64,000 nucleotides of DNA from Verrucomicrobiaceae bacterium (GCA_028293825.1 JAQGNY010000053.1:1-64000); one strand, 5' to 3'; counted from the stretch's first letter, positions 18,178 through 27,900 are shown. The notes: generated from the sequence alone by a model not told the origin. Numbers and translations are program-made.

Positions 18178-18654
18178 GCCTGCTCCTTATTCGGATGACG
18201 TCGCGATCGCGTTGGCGCTAATGCTGCGGTGCGGCAATTCAACGGTGCTTGTTGGTGATGCGCTTTGTTAAGCGTGCTTGTTGAACGGTTCTCGTCGAAT
18301 AGCTCTTGTTGAATAAGAAAAGCGCCATTGTTCAAAGGTGTTATTGCAATGCAGATTGTATGCCTAGCCCCAGAAGTGCAAATAAATCTTTATCTGGCCG
18401 CATGACGCGACACTTTTAATCACGGCGGCTAATCACAGTGCCGCTCGATCATTGCATTGTTGAGGGCGGCAGTTTGATCGTCCAGCAATCGTTAAAAAAA
18501 TCGCCGCGCAAATAACCGATCGCACGCGGAAGTCATTGCCGACTCGACAAATTTTTACACCCGCGAAGTCATGCCGCCCAAAACCGAAACGTTGCTTCTC
18601 GACAATGACCGATTCGACTAGCATGGCAGCGCCCCGCTAAAGGAGAAAGCTGGT
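18178..18654. other. Divergent intergenic region, no gene seen
   Basis: This 477-bp gap separates the leftward transglutaminase block from the rightward membrane protein gene. It should hold promoters for both. I see several short repeats of CTTGTTGAA-like words around 18247-18310 but no convincing promoter pair, RNA gene or coding frame. A 63-codon leftward frame here has no ribosome site and no domain. Confidence 0.4.
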
Positions 18655-20367
18655 ATGGCTTACGAATATCGATCCGGCAGTCAAACGCTGGAATTACCCA
18701 ACCCTTACGCGGTTGAAAATAAACTGCGTTTTGCTATTGGCGCCATCGTCGCAGGGATTGCTATCGCGCTGCTATTTTCGGTGCGCGCACGCTTAAGTGG
18801 CGGCTGGAGCGGCGCCACGTTACTGCCGTTAATTTGCGCACTGCTATTGCTTGTCTATGCCGTCAGTACCATCGCCACAGCGATGCTGCAGCTTCGCTTT
18901 TTCTTTGGACGTGATCGGCCCGGCAATTTAATTCCGACCGACAGCAATTACAGCGCGCCGAACACCACACAAATCGGCGCCTATTTACGCGAAATTGTTC
19001 AGCGCGGCGCGCTGCACTTTCCCGAACCCAAAGGCGCACTCAATGGGCTGCTCTACTATCTGCAGCCGAATTTAATTTTTGCGCCGGCGCCGCTGCAGAA
19101 TTTAGTACAAGCCCAATTTCGCACCGCGCTCGCCACCGCTGCAATTTTTGTGTCGTTTCTAGTGAGCTGGCTGTTACTCGGTCAAGCCGATTACGCGCAA
19201 TGGCTTGGAGCGATGTATTTCGTACTCACGGTTGTCACCGTGTTTAAACCATTGCGCGACACCGGCAGTGCCAACGCGTCGTATGCCGTACCGATTGTCC
19301 TTACGCTGGCGGCAGTGCTCGGCCCCGTTGTAATTACCTTGATTGCGCCACCGATCAGCGTACTGCGCGATATCACTTTATTTGGCGCGACGCTGACGAT
19401 GCTGGCGCTCACCGGACTAGCCACACTGATATTTTTCTTCGCACTGCGCGCTCAGCTCAATCGCGTAACGCCGGCCAGCAGCTCGATGCATCAAATGCCG
19501 CTCAGCATGAATTGCCAACCGAGTCAGTTGCTGGACGAATTATCTCGGCGACTGCAAGAACAATGGCGCGAACAAATCCCCAATCGAAATTACGCGCTGC
19601 TACGCCCGGAAATAAATATGTCGACCGAATCGTCGGGAACCTTCAGCGGCGAATTACTCGAAGAAACTCAACCGATCCCGGAGCAAGTCGAACCGCATCG
19701 CTCCTTTCGCGATTGCTTTAACGACCCGCGCCGAAAATTGATTTTGATTCTGCAATTGCTCGGCAGTGCTCTATTAATTGCGGCGGCAATTTGCGCCGGT
19801 TTGGCGGTGTGGCTGCACACGCCGAGCGAAATGCTGCACGCTCCGGCCGGCACCATAAACACATTACTATTTGCCGCCGTGTTCTTTTTCGTCGGCGTGC
19901 ATTCGTTTCGCGGTGCGCATTGGTTATTTGGACGCTTTGATTTTGAGTCGCGTCTGTATTGGTTCGAACTCAAAGGCAACTATCAAATCGCTTCGCTCGA
20001 CTACGGCAATGTGTTGTCGGATCGTCTGAAAACTCGCAAAAATTTAATTAATGTCGAAACCGCCACGCTGCGCGTTTGGATTGTCGATTTGCATTCCACC
20101 GCCTACGACAGCTTGACCAGCGCAAAAAATAAATGGGGACGCTACGCCACCGCGATGATCGGCCGCAAGCAAGACGCCACTACACTCGCTGAATCACTCG
20201 CCCAATTCGCGCAGGAACAAAGCATTGTCGTTGCGCCAACCTCAGCGCAAGATGCACAAAAGGCAGCTGCAATGGCGGCACTGGGAACTTCGACTAATCC
20301 AAATAATATTTCACCGGAAATGGCAGCGGGATTAATCGGCACCAACGGCAACATCGAAAATCCCTGA
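18655..20367 (+). CDS. Multi-spanning membrane protein of unknown function
   Basis: Protein of 570 aa, not recognised. It has a short cytoplasmic-like start, two membrane segments within residues about 25-85, a group of four or more between about 155 and 270, and two more near 365-425. The middle loop (about 280-355) and the C-terminal 140 residues are soluble. The tail contains ESLAQFAQEQSIVVAPTSAQ. AAGGAG lies 9 nt before the ATG, so the start is secure. It stands alone, facing away from the transglutaminase block, and may or may not work with it. No catalytic motif is visible. Confidence 0.8.
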   Translation: MAYEYRSGSQTLELPNPYAVENKLRFAIGAIVAGIAIALLFSVRARLSGGWSGATLLPLICALLLLVYAVSTIATAMLQLRFFFGRDRPGNLIPTDSNYSAPNTTQIGAYLREIVQRGALHFPEPKGALNGLLYYLQPNLIFAPAPLQNLVQAQFRTALATAAIFVSFLVSWLLLGQADYAQWLGAMYFVLTVVTVFKPLRDTGSANASYAVPIVLTLAAVLGPVVITLIAPPISVLRDITLFGATLTMLALTGLATLIFFFALRAQLNRVTPASSSMHQMPLSMNCQPSQLLDELSRRLQEQWREQIPNRNYALLRPEINMSTESSGTFSGELLEETQPIPEQVEPHRSFRDCFNDPRRKLILILQLLGSALLIAAAICAGLAVWLHTPSEMLHAPAGTINTLLFAAVFFFVGVHSFRGAHWLFGRFDFESRLYWFELKGNYQIASLDYGNVLSDRLKTRKNLINVETATLRVWIVDLHSTAYDSLTSAKNKWGRYATAMIGRKQDATTLAESLAQFAQEQSIVVAPTSAQDAQKAAAMAALGTSTNPNNISPEMAAGLIGTNGNIENP

Positions 20368-20511
20368 TTGGTTAGCATCGTTTTTAGCTGGAGGCATAAC
20401 ACTGAACACATATCCATAGCCTCCTCAGGTTTAAATTTAAAGTCGCGGAAACTTATCGTAATTATTTAATTGTCAGGGGAACGTTGCAATTAAGATAAAA
20501 TACGCATCGAT

Positions 20512-21216
20512 TCAGTGCGCGCAGCAAGCATCGAGCTTTTCTCGGGCTTCTTTTTCTTGCGATGTGTTCCAACCAGTTATACGAAACTCCTCCTTTCCAT
20601 CGTTAAATACGATCAACGTCGGTAGTCCGGCGATATGGTAATAATTTACGATCTCCATATCCATTTTCGCCCATGGCTGCCATGTTATACGCGCGAATTT
20701 AACTGCGCCAAAATAGCTGGGCACCAAATTCTCAACGGGGACGTTAGACAAAACACAATAACCGCATCCATGATCGTAACTCGAAAATTGAACAGCCAAT
20801 CGGCCTTTCGATGATTCAATGGCGTGTTTAACACTTTCACTAGCTAAGGTGATAATACCCGCTCGTTCGGCATTGACTTGATTGGCATGATAAAAAGCTA
20901 ATTTTTGCTGCTCTATTTTCTCCATCGGAATCCATTCATTGTCGACATGAATAGCCATGCAGGGGCCTTGATTAGGCTTTAAGTAACTTGTGCATTTAGC
21001 AATGGCATCATCGATAGCATCTTGTGCGTCAGCCTTTTCTACCGACCATGCCCAAGCGCCCTGCGCGGATTGTGCAAACGCTTTGTGATTCGATGCGGCG
21101 CTATAATTTGCACGAAAACTTGAGAGAGCATCTTTTAGTTTGATTTGCTCCTCTCCTGCACTGCAGATAGAGGCAGCAGCGAGAAAATAGATAAAGGTAA
21201 TAAGCTTTTTTTTCAT
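20512..21216 (-). CDS. Exported thioredoxin-fold protein with CGYC motif
   Basis: Protein of 234 aa with a Sec signal (MKKKLITFIYFLAAASICSA). Residues about 40-95 have the pattern AFAQSAQGAWAWSVEKADAQ then AIAKCTSYLKPNQGPCMAIH, which resembles DUF4189-like small periplasmic domains with a Cys pair. The C-terminal 110 residues are a thioredoxin fold with active site C151-G-Y-C154 and cis-proline in HIAGLPTLIVFNDG. It should act in the periplasm as a disulfide oxidoreductase or reductase. AAGGA lies upstream of the ATG. It faces the membrane-protein gene convergently. The combination of the two domains is unusual; the substrate is unknown. Confidence 0.75.
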   Translation of the reverse strand: MKKKLITFIYFLAAASICSAGEEQIKLKDALSSFRANYSAASNHKAFAQSAQGAWAWSVEKADAQDAIDDAIAKCTSYLKPNQGPCMAIHVDNEWIPMEKIEQQKLAFYHANQVNAERAGIITLASESVKHAIESSKGRLAVQFSSYDHGCGYCVLSNVPVENLVPSYFGAVKFARITWQPWAKMDMEIVNYYHIAGLPTLIVFNDGKEEFRITGWNTSQEKEAREKLDACCAH

Positions 21217-21274
21217 AACGACAGTCCTTGTTTGATTAAATTTTTGTAGGTAGCCATCTAGGTGCAGTGATGGA

Positions 21275-21418
21275 TTAATCGTAACCTGCCTTTATTGTTT
21301 GCCTTTTGGTTCTGTTCGGCATTAAGGGAAATCCCGCAATCGCGCCAAATGGCAGTGCAACTGAAATCCCCATAAATGCACCCCACATCAAAGTGTTAAA
21401 AAGTCTCCAAACATTCAT
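21275..21418 (-). CDS. Possible small membrane protein
   Basis: A 47-aa frame starting MNVWRLFNTLMWGAFMGIS, with one strong membrane segment and a basic tail ending NRTKRQTIKAGYD. A GGA-containing stretch lies about 7 nt upstream of the ATG at 21418; the open frame itself extends to 21472. It lies between the thioredoxin-like and lipoprotein genes in the same direction. No family is recognised and codon evidence is thin, so this may not be a real gene. Confidence 0.3.
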   Translation of the reverse strand: MNVWRLFNTLMWGAFMGISVALPFGAIAGFPLMPNRTKRQTIKAGYD

Positions 21419-21853
21419 CGACGATCCAAGGAAGCCATACAAAAAATAAACTGAACAGGAAGAAGATAACACTTCCTAATACTGCTCCGATCAACAAAAA
21501 ATTCGCGAGACATAAAGAGTTTTTTTCTTAAAAACTTTGTTAAGGGCATTCCCGCCAATGCACAGGATAAATAACTTATAGGCAAGCAAACCCCAGTGTC
21601 AGCACCGTGAGAGAGCTAATTGACAAATATTGAATGGATAACATGTAAATTGCTGAAGACGCAGGGGCTAAATAAAACGCCAACTTCAATCTGTCAATTT
21701 TCATTAAATATTCTTAGTCTTCGCAGCGTTTATGATCTCATTGATGGGCTCAGCCCAAACTCGATTAATAAAATCTGTTGTTGGATTTTAGAACACCGCA
21801 ACAAACCAAAAACATCCGCTTACAATGTGTGTTCTCTAATTTTTCATTACATT
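21419..21853. other. AT-rich gap without a convincing gene
   Basis: This stretch of about 430 bp upstream of the small membrane frame has low GC compared with the flanks. A rightward frame from 21620 to 21991 overlaps the lipoprotein gene in antisense and lacks a domain or ribosome site. I see no RNA gene or repeat here. Confidence 0.4.
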
Positions 21854-22324
21854 TTATTCACAATTTTTCATAGGAAAAGCGCCCTGACCAGATGGCACAT
21901 ATTCAATATGCCATCTCTGCGTCAATTCCCCAACAACCCTATCTGCAAATTTGCGTGCTTCCAACGACCTCGATCCTTCAAAAAAACCTAAAGTTACCTG
22001 ATACGAAGGCAGGCCCAAATTACTTGCCGTCACCCACATTCCATCGTTGCCTTCAGCGCCGATATTGATTGCTCTGTCGGTGGGCCCAGCCACCTTAAGA
22101 GCAACCAGATCTTTTTGAGTGGCCCTACTATTATCTATAAAATTCATGCGCTCCAATTGAGCGATTGATTTCATCGTATCAATAAAAAGTTCAAGATTTT
22201 GTTCGTCTTTAAAGCATACTTGGACCATAAGGAATGGACGCTTGGCCGGGGCGCATCCATTGATCATACAAAGCAAAAAAAATAGAACGGCGGAGACGGC
22301 AAGATACATTCTTACGTTCATCAT
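21854..22324 (-). CDS. Hypothetical lipoprotein
   Basis: Protein of 156 aa with a lipoprotein signal: a hydrophobic helix then INGC with Cys at residue 24. The mature part (about 130 aa) has mixed alpha/beta character with MVQVCFKDEQNLELFIDTMKS near the start and two Cys residues in total after the lipid anchor. No family is recognised. It lies in the island of small genes downstream of the Rhs gene, so it could be an additional immunity or accessory factor, which is inference from position only. There is no strong ribosome site before the ATG pair at 22319-22324. Confidence 0.6.
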   Translation of the reverse strand: MMNVRMYLAVSAVLFFLLCMINGCAPAKRPFLMVQVCFKDEQNLELFIDTMKSIAQLERMNFIDNSRATQKDLVALKVAGPTDRAINIGAEGNDGMWVTASNLGLPSYQVTLGFFEGSRSLEARKFADRVVGELTQRWHIEYVPSGQGAFPMKNCE

Positions 22325-22440
22325 AGTGGTGGCACCAGAGGCAACCCGCTACACATCTGCATAATTAAAGCGCCAACGGATCCAAGGAGCAAAAGGCAGC
22401 CATATCATTGCGGCCACTGATGACTGAGCTATTATTATTT

Positions 22441-22830
22441 TTACTCTTCAGAATTAAGCGGATCATCGCCTTGCCGCCATATCAGCCAAAATACAAATGC
22501 AGAACAGCCGCCCTCTAGACCGAGAAAAAAAATCTCGCGAAAGCTAGCGAGACTAGGTAATCGGAGGAAAATTGCTATTGCCGAGCCGATGGAAAATCCG
22601 ACCATTGGTCCAGACCACCATTTCACAAGATTATGTCGCAGAAAAAAAAAGAAGAGGGGTGCACCCAAAAAAACTGTTATCAGAACCGAAATTAAATAAA
22701 AAATTAAAGCGAAAACTAATATTGTCATAAAATCAAACTGCCCAGTTTCCGGAGTCAGTATAGCGCCAATTAATAGAGGAATAATCGGGGCCGTTAGAAT
22801 CGCGAGTAAATTTGCTTTTTTTTGCTTCAT
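22441..22830 (-). CDS. Small membrane protein, candidate Rhs immunity protein
   Basis: Protein of 129 aa with about four membrane segments (residues roughly 8-25, 33-62, 75-95, 104-120) and an acidic tail. Its start is 6 bp after the stop codon of the Rhs gene and in the same direction. In polymorphic toxin loci the gene right after an Rhs C-terminal toxin normally encodes the cognate immunity protein, and membrane immunity proteins go with toxins acting on or across the inner membrane. No domain is recognised, so the role rests on position. Confidence 0.6.
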   Translation of the reverse strand: MKQKKANLLAILTAPIIPLLIGAILTPETGQFDFMTILVFALIFYLISVLITVFLGAPLFFFFLRHNLVKWWSGPMVGFSIGSAIAIFLRLPSLASFREIFFLGLEGGCSAFVFWLIWRQGDDPLNSEE

Positions 22831-22836
22831 AAATAA

Positions 22837-24687
22837 TTACCTATTCCCGCAGCCGCAGCCGGCCTTTTCAATGATACCGCTCATCTGATGACCCCATAGC
22901 CCCTCATCAGCAGCCCATTGAACTGGCGGACCAAGTACAAGTGGTGACTGTATGTAATTTGTACCCTCTCCCACTGTATGAGCCACACCATCAGTTACAT
23001 ATCTAGCAACATAGCCCGGCCCAAAAAGACTACCTGGTCCTGTCATGTTTACAACTACTGGCATACCAGTATTAATATCTTTGGTTAAATAAGAAGTTAC
23101 GGGATTGTTAAATGGGAAAAAAGAAACAACCGCGTTATTTGCAGTTCCACCTGATGTTGCTGGACTGGAATTACCCGGTGTTGGACTATTGATTAACCCC
23201 TTCATCACATCTTCGGCGCGTGCACAGCCTATTGAGCGAGTAACATCGTAAATATGATAAAAAAGCGAATCGAGTGTATCGGGAAACCCTGTGGGTGTAG
23301 GCAAACTAAACGTAGGGCCACCAGGGTAACTGCACGTAGTCATTCCGCCGGATGAAGTACATGAGAGCCCCAGCGTATCAAAATTACTTATTGAATTATT
23401 AAGGGCATAAGAAAAGCTATTAATGCCACCACCCAGGCCAATCGGATCACTTTGGGTATACCTTCCGAGCTTCGGATCGTAATACCGGAATACGTTGTAA
23501 TACAGCCCACTCTCTTCATCAGCGTATTGGCCAGGGAAGCGGAGCTGGATGTTTGTGTGTTTGCCATCCTTGTCGGGATCGCTGTCAGCGAGCGCTTCAC
23601 CAAACGCATCACTCTGCCAGCGCCATACAACTTTCTGTTGTTCGTTGGTCGCGATACGCGGCGTTAATAGATGATCCGTATGCAGGTAGGTGATGGTGGT
23701 TTGTGTTTGTTGTTGATGCACCGGCTTTTTAATCTGCGCTATGGGTGCGCCACCCAGCCAGATGTAGTGTGTGGTTTGTGTTGTGCTGCCTGCACTCAGC
23801 AAGCGTGTGTCGGGCGCATACGTAAATTGTGTGATTTGTGTTTTTGTTTGGAGCTTTGTTTGTGTTTGAGTTGCGTTGACTAGCGTCTTGCGATCACGCA
23901 GGCCGTTGGCGTTGTAGTGGTACTGCGCAGTCAACTGACCATCTTTGTAGAAATTGATCGGCCGGTCGTTGCTGTTGTAGTCAAAGCGCCGCACGGTTTT
24001 ACTTTTTGCTTCGGCCCCAGCTCCAGTCTCTGTTTCTTCAATTAAATTGCCGCGTCCATCCAGCGTGATTTTCACATCGCCGCGCTGCGTCAGGCGGTTG
24101 CCCGCTGTGTACATGAGCTGGGTCGCGTTGCCGTTCTCTTTGGCTTCGGTGCGATTGCCCACCGGGTCGTAAGCGAATTCCGTGTTTTGGTCGTTACGTT
24201 TTTCAGCCGTGAGTCGGTGCAGCACGTCGTAATCAAATTGTTGCGTTCGTTTTGTTTGATCGCTGCCAGCGCGTTCGATTTTTTTAATATTGTTGTAGCG
24301 GTCATAGCCGTAACTTTGTGCCCATATCGCTGGGTTGGCGCCATTGCGCAATTCGATGCGCTGAGTACGTCCATCCAGATCGTTGCTGACTTTCTGCGTC
24401 AAGCCGTTGCCATAGGTCCATTGCTGCGGGCCACCGAACGGGGCGTAGATGATATTTTTCAGCAGCGGCTTTTCCGCTTTTGCCGGATCGTTACTGTCGG
24501 TGTAGGTGACATCGCTGATGCGCTCGTTGTCGTAGTGGTAATGCACCACGCTGCCGTCGGGGTAGGTGAGTTGGTCGAGGCGGTTGCCAGCCAGATAACG
24601 GTATTTGAGTATGGTGATGTGGGTGTATTGCTTGCCCTCTTTATCAACACTTCTTTCTTGCGTCCGGCGCCCCAGGTTGTCGTACTG
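22837..24687 (-). pseudogene. Rhs/YD-repeat protein, C-terminal part after an in-frame stop
   Basis: Continuation of the Rhs gene in the same frame after TAA at 24688-24690. Directly after the stop the frame reads QYDNLGRRTQERS, a normal YD repeat, so the two parts were one protein of about 1478 residues. This part carries further YD repeats, the Rhs core end (QYADEESGLYYNVFRYYDPKLGRY then TQSDPIGLGGGINSFSYALN) and, after about position 23365, a unique C-terminal domain of about 175 aa ending in GCGCGNR. That tail is the expected toxin region; I do not recognise its activity. If translated separately the first internal start would be near 24549, giving 570 aa. A candidate immunity gene follows 6 bp later. 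Confidence 0.75.
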
Positions 24688-27273
24688 TTAGTCGATGATC
24701 TGGTCTTGAGTTTCTATTCGCGTCAGTTGCTGAATGCCGTTGCCGTGCTCGGCATCGGTTTGGTCGTAGGTGTAATGAATGTCGTCCGCCTCGCCCGGTG
24801 CGTCGATTGCGGTCAGTCGATTCAGTGCGTCGTAATGCAGTTGCGTTTGGTTGTGTTGGATCGGATTGCCCAGCGCATCGTAGCGATAGCTGTCGTCACC
24901 GCGCGCGGGATTGATTTCTTGCAGAACTTCACCGAAGCCGTTGCGAACATAGTGCGTGGCGTTTTTGTTCGCGTCGACAACGGTTTCGATCTGGCCGCTG
25001 TGGCTGTAATCCACTTGCGTGGAATAGCCGGCGGCATCGATCAATTCGGTCAGACGATGCAGCGTGTCGTATTTGGCCTGGGTGGTGCGTGGGGTTTCGT
25101 TAGCGACGTTCACTACCGGGGTGGCCGTCGTGCTGTCGGCGCCTTCGTGCACGGCGGTCAGGTCGCCCGCTTCGTTGTAGGCCAGTTCAGTCAGTTGATT
25201 GCTGTTGCCGAGCCAGCTTAAGAGTCTTCCCCATTCATCCTGGCGACGTTGTTGTTTGAGCGTGAGATTGCCGCTGGCATCGCTGAAGGTGCGATTCAAC
25301 CAGTCGCCGTTGAGTTTGCTGGGGTCGAGGGTTTGCGTTTCGCCGCGGCCGTTTTTGATCGCGGTTAATTGCCGTGCGGCGTTGTACGTAAAATAAAATT
25401 CGCTGCCGTTGGCCAAGTGCAGCTGCGAGACCAGGCCATTGGCTAAATAATCGATGCGGGTTTCTTCGCGCTCGGTGTTGTCGCCGCGTGCGATGGCGGT
25501 GATGCGGTGTTGGTCATCGTAGTGCAGTGTGATGCTCTGCCCGTTCGGCAGCGTGAGGTGTTGCGGTAAATAGGCGGCGGTGTAATCGGTGAAGGCGGTG
25601 ATTTGCTGCAGGGCATTGGCCGTTGTTGTCAGCCGCCCCAGCGCGTCGTAGCTCAGTTGTGTGGTATGGCCGAGTGGATCGCTAATGCTGAGCTGGGCCA
25701 GGTTGCGTTGCGCGGCATCGTGGTAGCGATAGGTGTAAGTCCATTGCCGTGTAAGCGGTGCCGCATCGGCATCGGCGGATGCCAACAAATCCTGCGCGGT
25801 TTCTGTTTGCACATGGCCCTGCGCATCGTAGGCGTAACTGTTTTTAAGAACTGGTTGCCAGTGGCCCTCGCGATAGCGGTAGTTTGTCGCCGTCATGACC
25901 AGTGGCAGTTGCGGGTGCCAGGTGCGTTCGATTTTTACGCTGCCTTCGGCCGGTGTCCAGCTGTTATCGGTCGCGATATGCACGCCATCGTATTCGGTTT
26001 CAACCAAACCGCGCGCACTGCGCTGTAGGATGCGGCCTTGTTGGTCGTCGTCGGCCGCCAGTTCCAGGAAGCCGTGTTTATTGAAGTGATTGCGCTGCCG
26101 TAGTTGGGGGCAGCTGTTGCCGGCTTTGCCATTGATCGCCACCACACGGCGACGGCCATCGCCCATCGGTTCTAGCGTGTACGTCGCGGCGTGGCCGACG
26201 GCATTGGTGATGACGACGGTGGTTTCATTTTTGTATTCAATGCTGATCTTTTCCACACCATCGCCGTGCTGGCTCATGATAGCGCGGCCAATCGCATCGT
26301 AAGCCCAACTCGCATAGCGGGCACCGGTGGCATCGTCTAAACCGGTCAGGGCGTTGGGGAAACGGCCATCGTCGTAGTGATAGCGGGTGGTGGGTTGATC
26401 GCGCCAGTGGATTACGCTGGCGAGAAGCCCGGAGGGCCGGCGATAAACGGCCGTGAGCCGATTGGCGTCATCGTACCCAAAGCGTAATTGTTCATGGCTG
26501 GGCAGCGTGACTGCGCTGAGGTGCTTACCGCTGTAATTAAATTGAAGTTGACGGCCGCGATCATCAGTCACGGAAACTATTTGTTTGTCAGTACCGTAGT
26601 TCAGCGTCTGCGTATGACCGGACGGCAATCGAATGTCTTGCAGGTCGCCCGTCGCATCGTAAGTTTCGATGGCGCCGCGCCCGGTGCTGTAGCGCCAACC
26701 GCCGGCGATTTTTTCCAGTCGATCGACGACTCCGGGCGGTGCGATATACGTCGCTTCTTTTTGGAAAACAAAATGGGCGCCGTCGGGGCGAAAGGCCGTT
26801 ACCAGGCCCGACTTTTTGTCCTCGCGGACCCGCCGCAGCCAATTGTGGCGCCAGCCTTGCCCCATGCCGATATCGTTCTTACCCTGAAACGCGTTGTAGC
26901 TGCGAACGAATTCCAGCCCGTCCGGTAATACATCGCCAAAATCGCGCTCGATCTGAAATTTGTTGCCGGTGCCCACATCAATGGGATTACCCGCATTGGA
27001 TAAAGTTGAACTGTTACTGCCATCCATCGGACAGCTACTGGGATCGGTACTGCCATTGCCGCCGCCAGTCGCCGGGTTATTCCAGGTGCACCCGTTGGTT
27101 AATGCAAAATTGTCCTTCGCCTGTTGATTGGCGAAACAAACGTTCGCCGAACAACTCGGAGTTGGCTCTGAAGAGGGGAAGCCCCGCGACGGCGTTGTCG
27201 ATGGGAATTGTTGCGCCCATCCTACTGACACCAGTGCCGTATTCAACAAAACAATAAATATCCAGCGGCTCAC
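24688..27273 (-). CDS. Rhs/YD-repeat protein, N-terminal part
   Basis: Protein of 861 aa. A GTG start with GGGAG 8 nt upstream gives a Sec signal (MSRWIFIVLLNTALVSVGWA), so this Rhs is exported through Sec rather than carrying a PAAR/T6SS front. Residues about 90-200 contain the DUF6531-like entry (NPIDVGTGNKFQIERDFGD, FVRSYNAFQG). Then come many YD repeats such as YRYDALGNPIQHNQTQLHYD. The frame ends at TAA 24688-24690 within a repeat (RIETQDQIID, stop), while the same frame continues with typical repeat sequence. As it stands the gene yields only an open cage without its toxin tail, so it is probably inactive or needs readthrough. Confidence 0.82.
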   Translation of the reverse strand: MSRWIFIVLLNTALVSVGWAQQFPSTTPSRGFPSSEPTPSCSANVCFANQQAKDNFALTNGCTWNNPATGGGNGSTDPSSCPMDGSNSSTLSNAGNPIDVGTGNKFQIERDFGDVLPDGLEFVRSYNAFQGKNDIGMGQGWRHNWLRRVREDKKSGLVTAFRPDGAHFVFQKEATYIAPPGVVDRLEKIAGGWRYSTGRGAIETYDATGDLQDIRLPSGHTQTLNYGTDKQIVSVTDDRGRQLQFNYSGKHLSAVTLPSHEQLRFGYDDANRLTAVYRRPSGLLASVIHWRDQPTTRYHYDDGRFPNALTGLDDATGARYASWAYDAIGRAIMSQHGDGVEKISIEYKNETTVVITNAVGHAATYTLEPMGDGRRRVVAINGKAGNSCPQLRQRNHFNKHGFLELAADDDQQGRILQRSARGLVETEYDGVHIATDNSWTPAEGSVKIERTWHPQLPLVMTATNYRYREGHWQPVLKNSYAYDAQGHVQTETAQDLLASADADAAPLTRQWTYTYRYHDAAQRNLAQLSISDPLGHTTQLSYDALGRLTTTANALQQITAFTDYTAAYLPQHLTLPNGQSITLHYDDQHRITAIARGDNTEREETRIDYLANGLVSQLHLANGSEFYFTYNAARQLTAIKNGRGETQTLDPSKLNGDWLNRTFSDASGNLTLKQQRRQDEWGRLLSWLGNSNQLTELAYNEAGDLTAVHEGADSTTATPVVNVANETPRTTQAKYDTLHRLTELIDAAGYSTQVDYSHSGQIETVVDANKNATHYVRNGFGEVLQEINPARGDDSYRYDALGNPIQHNQTQLHYDALNRLTAIDAPGEADDIHYTYDQTDAEHGNGIQQLTRIETQDQIID

Positions 27274-27315
27274 AAAATCACTCCCTGATTAATTTTTTCA
27301 ACGCATGCAATGCAA

Positions 27316-27900
27316 CTACTGGTTGTAAACACCCATTGACTGCTCCAAGCCGTCAATTTGCGTATTCGGTAAACCCAACTGAACTTTTATAGCACCCGAT
27401 TTTTCTTTATAAATAATCATCGGTGTCGCTGGTGAACTGCTCATTAAGCTCCAAAGGACTCTGGATTTATCAAGCGCCAATGACTCCTCCGCTGTTGGGG
27501 TCACACCTGCAATGGAGCCCTCATACGTGGCGTAATTGAAACTCTGATAGTTCTTGATGATCGCTTCGTATTTTCCTGAGCGCAAAAATGCGGCTGCCTT
27601 TCCTTCACTACTGGGCCGTATATACGCCACGGGAATCCACATAGCTTGGCGCAAATCCACACCGGGAAGACGTAGTCCGCTTTTATTTAACTTCGCGCTA
27701 TAAGGACAGTTGGGATCAAAGAAAATATATGTGGCCGTTGATGACCCTGACACACCTGAAGAAATTCCTTGCAACTCCTTCAACTGCAGCCATTGCGCTT
27801 CCGATGCATTTTCAGCCCATGTAAAGCCCGCTACCAACAGCAATAGGGCCGTTAAAAATATGAAGTGCCCACTCGATTTAATCGTCACTTTTTCATCCAT
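27316..27900 (-). CDS. DsbG/DsbC-like thioredoxin-fold protein with CPYS site
   Basis: Protein of 194 aa. The ATG at 27900 with GGAGA 7 nt upstream gives a Sec signal (residues 1-29); the longer open frame has no such feature and overlaps the TadE-like gene. The mature part looks like the catalytic domain of DsbG/DsbC: TATYIFFDPNCPYSAKL, where the family has a CPYC-type site, and a cis-proline in SSSPATPMIIY. Here Cys65 is kept and the second Cys is Ser68. A CxxS site can form mixed disulfides or isomerise but cannot oxidise by itself. It is the last gene of the Tad locus, so it may act on Cys-containing pilus proteins such as the preceding TadE-like protein. The role is inferred. Confidence 0.68.
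   Translation of the reverse strand: MDEKVTIKSSGHFIFLTALLLLVAGFTWAENASEAQWLQLKELQGISSGVSGSSTATYIFFDPNCPYSAKLNKSGLRLPGVDLRQAMWIPVAYIRPSSEGKAAAFLRSGKYEAIIKNYQSFNYATYEGSIAGVTPTAEESLALDKSRVLWSLMSSSPATPMIIYKEKSGAIKVQLGLPNTQIDGLEQSMGVYNQ

Noticed and set aside
18433-18624. 63-codon leftward frame in the divergent gap
   Set aside because: No ribosome site, no family, and it would lie across the expected promoter of the membrane protein gene.
21620-21991. 123-codon rightward frame in the AT-rich gap
   Set aside because: It overlaps the lipoprotein gene, and has no signal, domain or ribosome site.
24187-25221. 344-codon rightward open frame opposite the Rhs gene
   Set aside because: It crosses the interrupted Rhs frame in antisense and has low-complexity Val/Ala-rich sequence typical of a shadow of repeated YD coding.
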